Positions 58,819-64,000 of a DNA stretch of 64,000 nucleotides are shown here, piece after piece. Below the pieces are notes generated by a model that was not told the origin of the DNA, ran no database searches, and was given only the letters and a program-made list of their open reading frames with translations. A program made the translations under genes and the position numbers. How positions within the stretch are numbered: the stretch's first letter is position 1; the number at the start of each line of letters is the position of its first letter. The stretch spans positions 91,041 through 155,040 of the forward strand of contig CAKSLQ010000006.1 of assembly GCA_934467415.1 (NCBI GenBank), in the 5' to 3' direction. This stretch comes from an uncultured Eubacteriales bacterium. GTDB lineage: Bacteria; Bacillota; Clostridia; Oscillospirales; CAG-272.

Positions 58819-59721
58819 GTGGCCGATGAACGAGATCCGCGCCGCAGCCCGCGCATGCAGGCAAACGGGCGAACCGCACGGGAACGTGCGCGGCAGGACG
58901 GTGCGCCCGCCTTTTCCGTACAGGATGAGCTCCGCCGTGACCGCAGTCTGCGCCGCGCCGGCCGCTATCGCCGTGCCAAGCGCCGCACCGCGCCGCTTGC
59001 GGCCATCCTTGCCAGCCTCCTTCTGTGTTTTGCGCTGCTCGGCGGCGCAGCCGCTTTGCTGCTGCGGGTCGGGACCGTGACGATCGAGGGCAACGTCCGT
59101 TATACCGATGCGGAGATCCTGAGGGCCTCCGGCGTCAAGGTCGGAGACTCCATGCTGCTCATCGGCCGGGACAAGCTGCTTCGCAAAATCACGGCGGCCT
59201 GTCCGCATGTCGAGCAAATTGAACTGACGAAGGCCTATCCCGCCGCGCTGACGATCCGCGTGACCGAAATCGGAGCCGTATATTTCACGCAGGTGCGCGA
59301 CCGCGTCTGCACGCTGGATGCCTCACTGCGCGTGATCGAATGCGCCGATGCGGCAGACGGACTCATCGAGCTGCGCCTGCCGGAAATCAAGTCCGCCATC
59401 GAGGGCAGTACGCTCGTTTTTGCGGACGCCGAGGATGATGCGCGCGTCCGCGCCTCGCTCGGTGTACTCGGCGGCGCGGACGACGTTCTCTCCTTCGACT
59501 GCATCGACCTGCGTGACCGTTACAACATCACGGCCTACGCGGCCGGGCGTGCGGAGGTCCTGTTCGGTGACGACGCTGATCTTGCGGTCAAATTCCGCAT
59601 TGCGAAGCAGATCTATGCCGACGCGATGAACGAAAGCTCGAGCGGCACGCGCATGGATGTTTCCGAGCCGTCGCGCGTCAGCGTCAGCTACGATCAAGTA
59701 ATAAATTATAGCAAAGATTAA
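58819..59721 (+). CDS. ftsQ: Cell division protein FtsQ/DivIB
   Basis: Bitopic division protein of 300 aa. An Arg-rich cytoplasmic tail of about 60 residues precedes one transmembrane helix (LAAILASLLLCFALLGGAAALLL, about 56-78). The POTRA domain begins VGTVTIEGNVRYTDAEILRASGVKVGDSMLLI, then the FtsQ beta domain (PHVEQIELTKAYPAALTIRVTEI). GTG 58819 is the start, with GGAAAGGAGG 8 bases upstream. It scaffolds FtsL and FtsB at the septum. It is followed by a spacer with its own promoter and then ftsZ, with no ftsA between. Confidence 0.92.
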   Translation: MADERDPRRSPRMQANGRTARERARQDGAPAFSVQDELRRDRSLRRAGRYRRAKRRTAPLAAILASLLLCFALLGGAAALLLRVGTVTIEGNVRYTDAEILRASGVKVGDSMLLIGRDKLLRKITAACPHVEQIELTKAYPAALTIRVTEIGAVYFTQVRDRVCTLDASLRVIECADAADGLIELRLPEIKSAIEGSTLVFADAEDDARVRASLGVLGGADDVLSFDCIDLRDRYNITAYAAGRAEVLFGDDADLAVKFRIAKQIYADAMNESSSGTRMDVSEPSRVSVSYDQVINYSKD

Positions 59722-59750
59722 ATATTTAATAAATAATTTGCCGAAAAGCC

Positions 59751-59779
59751 TTGCAAATTTGATAAGCATGGTATATGAT
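59751..59779 (+). promoter_or_regulatory. Promoter of ftsZ
   Basis: TTGCAA (59751-59756), 17-bp spacer, TATGAT (59774-59779), in a 120-base AT-rich gap after ftsQ. Confidence 0.7.
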
Positions 59780-59844
59780 ATAGACATATCGTCTCAATTT
59801 GCTTAATTTTTTTAATTTGACCATACATGCAGGAGGACTTACAA

Positions 59845-60954
59845 ATGGGTTTTGAACTGGACGAGGCAATGGACAGCGGTGTCTGCCTGAAAGTAGTCGG
59901 CGTCGGCGGCGGCGGCAACAACGCAGTCAACAGAATGGTTGCATCCGACATCCGCGGCGTGGAGTTTATTTGCATCAACACGGATAAGCAGGTGCTTGTC
60001 AACTCTGCGGCAACGCAGAAGGTCACCATCGGCGAAAAAATCACGCGCGGCCACGGCGCAGGCGCGAACCCCGAGGTCGGCAAGCGCGCAGCCGAAGAAA
60101 GCATCGACGACATCAAGAATGCGCTCGCAGGCGCGGACATGGTGTTTATTACCGCCGGCATGGGCGGCGGCACCGGCACGGGTGCGGCACCGATCGTTGC
60201 ACGTATTGCCCGCGAGATGAACATTCTCACGGTCGGCATCGTGACCAAGCCCTTCGGCTTTGAAGGCAAGAGAAGAATGGATCAGGCGGAGGTCGGTATC
60301 GAGTCTCTGCGTGAGTTTGTGGACTCGCTGATCGTCATTCCGAATGAGAGACTCAAGCAGGTTACCGATGAGCGTATCACGCTCGCCAATGCATTCTGCA
60401 TCGCGGACGACGTTCTGCGTCGCGGTGTGCAGAGCATTTCCGAGCTTATCAGCGTGCCGCAGTTCATCAACCTGGACTTTGCGGACGTTACGGCTGTCAT
60501 GAAGGACGCCGGCAACGCACATATGGGCGTCGGCAGCGCAACCGGCAAGGACAAGGCCGTTCTCGCGGCAAAGGCTGCAATTTCCAGCCCGCTGCTTGAG
60601 ACGTCGATCGAGGGCGCAACCGGCATTCTGATCTGCATCACCGCATCGCCGGACATCGGTCTGGAAGATGTCGATATCGCATCGCAGATGGTTGCCAACG
60701 AAGCACATCCCGACGCGAACATCATCTGGGGCGCGGCGCTTGACCCGAGCCTCGAGGATGAGATGCGCGTGACGATCGTTGCCACCGGCTTCCAGAAGGA
60801 TAAGGCGGAGAAGACGCACGGCAATCCGAAGCCCCAGAATGCGCCCGCGCCGAAGGTGCAGGACGTTCCCGTGACCGAAGAGGCCGCTCCCGCCAAGAAG
60901 GATGACGACGATGAGATCGAAGACCTCATCAAGATGCTCGGCGGCCACAGATAA
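59845..60954 (+). CDS. ftsZ: Cell division GTPase FtsZ
   Basis: Tubulin-like GTPase of 369 aa that forms the Z ring. Near the N-terminus VVGVGGGGNNAVNRM binds GTP. The tubulin signature is FITAGMGGGTGTGAAP (about residues 98-113), and the T7 loop region INLDFADVTAVMKDAGNAHMGVG carries the catalytic Asp residues. The globular domain ends near residue 315; a linker of about 40 Ala/Pro/Lys residues follows. The C-terminal tail reads DDEIEDLIKMLGGHR rather than the usual D-x-P-x-F-L-R peptide. ATG 59845 is preferred over ATG 59827, since AGGAGG (59830-59835) lies 9 bases before it. Confidence 0.97.
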   Translation: MGFELDEAMDSGVCLKVVGVGGGGNNAVNRMVASDIRGVEFICINTDKQVLVNSAATQKVTIGEKITRGHGAGANPEVGKRAAEESIDDIKNALAGADMVFITAGMGGGTGTGAAPIVARIAREMNILTVGIVTKPFGFEGKRRMDQAEVGIESLREFVDSLIVIPNERLKQVTDERITLANAFCIADDVLRRGVQSISELISVPQFINLDFADVTAVMKDAGNAHMGVGSATGKDKAVLAAKAAISSPLLETSIEGATGILICITASPDIGLEDVDIASQMVANEAHPDANIIWGAALDPSLEDEMRVTIVATGFQKDKAEKTHGNPKPQNAPAPKVQDVPVTEEAAPAKKDDDDEIEDLIKMLGGHR

Positions 60955-60968
60955 GCTGTACATACGCA

Positions 60969-60997
60969 AAGGGGAATCCGCCGGATTCCCCTTAAAC
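60969..60997 (+). terminator. Terminator of ftsZ
   Basis: AAGGGGAATCC / GGATTCCCCTT stem with a GCC loop and a weak T-rich tail. Confidence 0.75.
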
Positions 60998-61026
60998 TTT
61001 CTTTTGTTCACCGAAAGGAGCAGCTC

Positions 61027-61713
61027 ATGAAAAAACTGTGGATCCTTGCATGCGTACTGCTGGTGCTCAGCCTTGCGGCATGCGGCAAAGTACCGGGCGA
61101 TGTGACTACCGATGCTTCGACTGACGCAGACGATACATCGGCAAGTGCCGAAACCGATGCATCCTTTTCGACGGATGCGCCGACTGCAGAGGGGCTTTCC
61201 TATGCCGACCTCTCTGATTTGACTTTCACCTTTTCCAGCGGCGTCGGCGGCTGGCAGACTATCATGTACATGCAGGCGGACGGCTCGTTCACCGGCGAGT
61301 ACTTTGACTCCGATATGGGCGTTACCGGCGAAGGCTACCCGGACGGCACGGTCTATGTCTGTACCTTCAGCGGGCAGTTTGCGCCGCTTTCGCGGGTGGA
61401 CGACCTGACCTACACCACAAAGGTCGAATCCATTTCCTATGTACAACCGGCAGATACTGAAGAGATACAGGACGGCGTGCGCTATGTCTATACAACTGCA
61501 TACGGACTTGACGATGCGCAAACGCTGTATTTCTATCTGCCCGGCACCGAGACGGCAAATCTGAGCGAAGCGTGCATGAGTTGGGTCTCGATTTACCTGT
61601 GGACCGGCGTGGAAGGCGAGCATGCAAAAGAACTTCCGTTTGTTGTCCTCTTTAATGAGAATGCCGGGACTGCCTTTGCCGGAGAATTTCTATACAACTG
61701 CATACGGACTTGA
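61027..61713 (+). CDS. Lipoprotein of unknown function with duplicated 3' end
   Basis: Exported lipoprotein of 228 aa: signal peptide MKKLWILACVLLVLSLAAC with lipobox LAAC, an Asp/Thr/Ser-rich linker to about residue 55, and a domain of about 165 residues rich in Tyr and Thr (LTFTFSSGVGGWQTIMYMQADGSFTGEYFDSDMG). I do not recognise the family. The last 200 bases are repeated perfectly in tandem with a 202-bp period, so the present end reads FLYNCIRT where the ancestral protein of 223 aa would end VEG. The domain is otherwise complete, so function may be kept. AAGGAG precedes the ATG. Confidence 0.75.
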   Translation: MKKLWILACVLLVLSLAACGKVPGDVTTDASTDADDTSASAETDASFSTDAPTAEGLSYADLSDLTFTFSSGVGGWQTIMYMQADGSFTGEYFDSDMGVTGEGYPDGTVYVCTFSGQFAPLSRVDDLTYTTKVESISYVQPADTEEIQDGVRYVYTTAYGLDDAQTLYFYLPGTETANLSEACMSWVSIYLWTGVEGEHAKELPFVVLFNENAGTAFAGEFLYNCIRT

Positions 61714-61888
61714 CGATGCGCAAACGCTGTATTTCTATCTGCCCGGCACCGAGACGGCAAATCTGAGCGAAGCGTGCATGAGTTGGGTCTCGATTTACCT
61801 GTGGACCGGCGTGGAAGGCGAGCATGCAAAAGAACTTCCGTTTGTTGTCCTCTTTAATGAGAATGCCGGGACTGCCTTTGCCGGAGAA
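61487..61888 (+). repeat. Perfect tandem duplication, 202-bp period
   Basis: Copies 61487-61686 and 61689-61888 are identical over 200 bp, with two bases (TT) between them. Removing one period joins the reading frame from 61027 to the stop at 61898-61900 exactly (672 nt). Confidence 0.97.
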
Positions 61889-61900
61889 GTCGAAGGCTGA
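61689..61900 (+). pseudogene. Displaced original 3' end of the lipoprotein gene
   Basis: Second repeat copy; in one frame it encodes YTTAYGLDDAQTLYFYLPG...TAFAGEVEG and the original stop. The frame is shifted by one base relative to the upstream gene, so it is no longer read as part of it. Confidence 0.85.
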
Positions 61901-61944
61901 TTGCGCAAATTTTGTTTTACATCTATAATAACCTATCATAAGCA

Positions 61945-61979
61945 AACCCGCTGATTTCCTATCGGCGGGCTTCTTTTTT
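61945..61979 (+). terminator. Terminator of the lipoprotein gene
   Basis: CCCGCTGAT / ATCGGCGGG stem with one mismatch, then CTTCTTTTTT. Confidence 0.8.
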
Positions 61980-62034
61980 GGAACCCCGCACTCGCATTTT
62001 TCATAAGATGTCATCGAGGGGGTTGATGCTTTGC

Positions 62035-62931
62035 ATGGTTGAAACTGTGAAAATCGGCATACTCGGCGGCGACATGCGTCAGACCGCATTGGCACGACGC
62101 CTCTCGGAAATGGGCTTTGAGACCGCGACCTGGGGACTTCCGGCAGAGAGCGATCTCGGCGGTGCGGTCCGCTGCGGCGACTGGCACGGCGCTGCTTCGG
62201 GCAGCCGGGCGGTGATCCTGCCGCTTCCGGCGTCCGTCGACGGCGTGCGGGTCAACGCCCCGTTTGCGGACGGCTATGATTTACGCATGTCGCATTTGAT
62301 GAACGAGCTTCCCGCCGATACGCTGCTTGTCGGCGGTAAATTTGATTTTGGTATAAAAGAAGCCGCAAAGGAAAACAATATTCCTTTGCTTGATTATTTT
62401 GAGTGTGAGGAGCTGCAAATCAAAAATGCGGTTCCCACGGCGGAGGGCGCGGTCGAAATCGCCATGCGCGAGCTGCCGATCACGCTGTTCGGCGCGAAGA
62501 CGCTGGTCTGCGGCTACGGCAGGATCGGCAAGGTGCTCGGCAGATTGCTCCGCGGCATCGGCGCGGAGGTCTCCGTTTCCGCTCGCCGCCCGGAGGACCT
62601 TGCAACGGCAACGGTCAACGGGCTTTCGCCGGTTCGTTTCGGCAGCGACGCTTTCCGCCGCGCCGCGGCGGATGCGGATGTGATCTTTAATACCGTCCCG
62701 GCAAAAATCATCGATAAAACGCTGTTGGATGGACTGGAACATTGCCGCCTTGTCATCGACCTTGCATCCGGCAAAGGCGGAGTAGACTTCACGGCGGCAT
62801 CCGCGCGCGGCATTAAGGCGATCCATGCGCTGTCGCTGCCCGGCAAGGTAGCGCCGTTCACGGCCGGGCAGATCATCTGCGACTGCGTGATAGAGCTACT
62901 GGTACGCGAGGGGGTGATCGCAAGACCATGA
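62035..62931 (+). CDS. dpaA: Dipicolinate synthase subunit A
   Basis: NAD(P)-binding subunit of dipicolinate synthase (SpoVFA), 298 aa. It makes the spore-core compound dipicolinic acid from a dihydrodipicolinate-pathway intermediate in the mother cell. The N-terminal part has KIGILGGDMRQTALARRLSEMG, then PTAEGAVEIAMRELPITLFGAKTLVCGYGRIGKVLGRLLRGIGAEV, the main Rossmann motif near residues 150-180. DLASGKGGVDF and LPGKVAPFTAGQII are typical of the family. I chose ATG 62035 by alignment memory of the family N-terminus; ATG 62026 has the better ribosome-site spacing and is possible. Confidence 0.95.
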   Translation: MVETVKIGILGGDMRQTALARRLSEMGFETATWGLPAESDLGGAVRCGDWHGAASGSRAVILPLPASVDGVRVNAPFADGYDLRMSHLMNELPADTLLVGGKFDFGIKEAAKENNIPLLDYFECEELQIKNAVPTAEGAVEIAMRELPITLFGAKTLVCGYGRIGKVLGRLLRGIGAEVSVSARRPEDLATATVNGLSPVRFGSDAFRRAAADADVIFNTVPAKIIDKTLLDGLEHCRLVIDLASGKGGVDFTAASARGIKAIHALSLPGKVAPFTAGQIICDCVIELLVREGVIARP

Positions 62932-63488
62932 TCGGATACGCTTTCTGCGGCTCTTTCTGCACGCTGAAAAAGTCTTTCGCCGCCTTTTGTGAGATGGCGG
63001 AGAGCGGGGAAGAACTGCTGCCCATCGTCAGCGAAAACGTTTGGGCGACCGATACGCGATTCCAGACGGCAAAGGACTTTTGCGATCGCCTTGCCGCCGC
63101 CAGCGGGCGCGAGGTTATCCACACGATCGTGGGCGCAGAACCGCTCGGCCCGCGCGTTGCTCTGGATATGCTCATCATCAGTCCGTGTACCGGCAATACG
63201 CTCGCCAAGATCGCGGCGGGCATTACCGACACGGCGGTGACCATGGCGGCCAAAGCGCATCTGCGCGCAGACCGCACACTGGTGATTGCGCTTGCGTCCA
63301 ACGACGCGCTTTCCGCCAATCTGAAAAATATCGCAACGCTGCTGGAACGCAAGAACGTGTTCTTCGTTCCGATGCTTCAGGATGATCCGGTCGGCAAGCC
63401 GCATTCACTTGTCGCCGACTTCTCACGGTTGACCGAGACTTGCGCATTTGCAAAGAACAAAAAACAGATTCAGAAGATTTTCATCTGA
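62928..63488 (+). CDS. dpaB: Dipicolinate synthase subunit B
   Basis: Flavoprotein-like subunit (SpoVFB), 186 aa, partner of DpaA. N-terminal IGYAFCGSFCTLKKSFAAFCEM and later SENVWATDTRF, HTIVGAEPLGPRVALDMLIISPCTGNTLAKIAAGITDTAVTMAAKAHLR are characteristic. The latter resembles the phosphopantothenoylcysteine decarboxylase flavoprotein fold. It overlaps dpaA by 4 bases (ATGA), so both subunits are translated together. By analogy it is transcribed in the mother cell under SigK, but I saw no certain SigK promoter. Confidence 0.95.
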   Translation: MIGYAFCGSFCTLKKSFAAFCEMAESGEELLPIVSENVWATDTRFQTAKDFCDRLAAASGREVIHTIVGAEPLGPRVALDMLIISPCTGNTLAKIAAGITDTAVTMAAKAHLRADRTLVIALASNDALSANLKNIATLLERKNVFFVPMLQDDPVGKPHSLVADFSRLTETCAFAKNKKQIQKIFI

Positions 63489-63529
63489 GCTTGGGAAAAA
63501 ATGCAGCGAAAAAGTGCTTAAATTGCCAT

Positions 63530-63558
63530 TCATAAGAGATTTACGCGCGTCCATAATA
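63530..63558 (+). promoter_or_regulatory. Sigma-G-like promoter of the SASP gene
   Basis: TCATA (63530-63534), 17-bp spacer, CATAATA (63552-63558). The -10 matches the SigG/SigF pattern CATNNTA and the -35 is one base off GCATA. Confidence 0.55.
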
Positions 63559-63625
63559 ATACCAGAGGACGCGACAGCGGACTCAATCATATAGATATCT
63601 TAAACGTAAAAAGAGGAGAACTGAA

Positions 63626-63823
63626 ATGGCAAGCAACAAGGCACTTGTTCCTGAAGCTAAGGCTGCTCTTGACAAGTTCAAGATGGAAGCCGCAAGCGAG
63701 GTCGGCGTTACGCTGAACCAGGGCTATAACGGCGAGCTCACTTCCAAGCAGGCAGGCTCTATCGGCGGCCAGATGGTCAAGAAGATGGTAGAGAAGTACG
63801 AGAACGAGATCAAAACCAAATAA
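63626..63823 (+). CDS. Alpha/beta-type small acid-soluble spore protein
   Basis: DNA-binding spore protein of 65 aa. It coats and protects forespore DNA against UV and heat and is later degraded as an amino acid source. LDKFKMEAASEVGVTL corresponds to the region cut by the germination protease GPR, and GELTSKQAGSIGGQMVKKMVEKYE to the second conserved helix with the GSIGG motif. AGAGGAG precedes the ATG. A SigG-like promoter and a strong terminator bracket it as a single gene, and it lies right after dpaAB, so late sporulation genes are grouped here. Confidence 0.96.
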   Translation: MASNKALVPEAKAALDKFKMEAASEVGVTLNQGYNGELTSKQAGSIGGQMVKKMVEKYENEIKTK

Positions 63824-63850
63824 CGAACGCTTTCGTTAAACCGTTTTGAG

Positions 63851-63883
63851 GCGCCCGAAGCCGATGCTTCGGGCGCTTTTTCG
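63851..63883 (+). terminator. Terminator of the SASP gene
   Basis: GCGCCCGAAG / CTTCGGGCGC perfect 10-bp stem followed by TTTTT. Confidence 0.9.
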
Positions 63884-63954
63884 CCGTTCAGGACCGCTTT
63901 TTGAGTGGTGCGCGGCTTACCCGAAAAAAACTTCAGAAAAAAGCGAAAAAGGTG

Positions 63955-63983
63955 TTGACAAAGCGGGTGAAATGATGTATACT
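63955..63983 (+). promoter_or_regulatory. Strong promoter directed out of the window
   Basis: TTGACA (63955-63960), 17-bp spacer, TATACT (63978-63983), preceded by an A-rich tract (63923-63950) resembling an UP element. The downstream gene is outside the window. Confidence 0.85.
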
Positions 63984-64000
63984 GTAAAAGTCGCCGCGAG

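Overview
This window looks like chromosomal DNA of a Gram-positive, endospore-forming, high-GC member of the Clostridia, most likely an Oscillospirales-type gut lineage. That placement is an inference. It rests on a spoIIAA-spoIIAB-sigF operon, both dipicolinate synthase subunits, an alpha/beta spore coat-DNA protein (SASP), a MurE of the meso-diaminopimelate type, HPr with both phosphorylation sites, consensus sigma-A promoters with 17-bp spacers throughout, and dispersed intergenic repeats of a kind common in that group.

Layout. 1-3.2 kb: thiT under a TPP riboswitch and attenuator, a HAD phosphatase, and typA. 3.25-3.53 kb: a cluster of intergenic repeats with a 28-bp perfect inverted repeat. 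3.5-8 kb: a DUF6054-like protein, the spoIIA sporulation operon, a CapA-like lipoprotein, a small Cys-rich protein, and an RluA-type pseudouridine synthase carrying a fresh 45-bp tandem duplication. 8-12.1 kb: a MacA/MacB-type three-gene ABC efflux operon. 12.1-13.6 kb: two divergent genes whose promoters overlap at their -35 boxes. 13.6-20.8 kb: one long operon (mnmM, a VanY peptidase, two lipoproteins, ecfT, a fused EcfA-EcfA-EcfS protein, and DUF1893). The two lipoproteins resemble the two halves of animal intrinsic factor/transcobalamin. This is the strongest candidate here for a little-described system: ligand capture at the surface followed by ECF-type uptake.

20.8-25.6 kb: a drug/metabolite exporter, an SDR oxidoreductase, a NapH-like Fe-S membrane protein, a 2,4-diaminopentanoate-dehydrogenase-like enzyme, and a MerR regulator. 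The same 25-bp operator occurs in the enzyme promoter (19-bp spacer, activation geometry) and in the regulator's own promoter (over the -10, repression geometry). 25.7-34.1 kb: an accessory island of lower GC at its ends. It holds a 2147-residue Rhs/YD-repeat toxin with an unrecognised C-terminal tip, a DUF4279-type immunity candidate, a frameshifted orphan Rhs core, and a truncated surface protein, and is flanked by 20-bp-period repeats reminiscent of IS21-family ends. 34.5-36 kb: ssrA (tmRNA), a phospholipase C-like gene whose stop codon lies inside the tmRNA 5' end, and smpB, all on the minus strand.

36.2-47.6 kb: rimM-trmD-O-antigen ligase-two DUF4330 proteins, ptsH, uvrC-rsmD, two surface proteins with matching C-terminal anchors, and a membrane acyltransferase. 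47.8-61 kb: the division and cell wall cluster mraZ-rsmH-ftsL-spoVD/ftsI-murE-murF-mraY-ftsW-murG-ftsQ-ftsZ, with mraZ-type boxes and a separate ftsZ promoter. murD, murC, murB and ftsA are absent from it. 61-64 kb: a lipoprotein gene with a perfect 200-bp tandem repeat, dpaA-dpaB, a SASP gene with a sigma-G-like promoter, and a strong promoter pointing out of the window.
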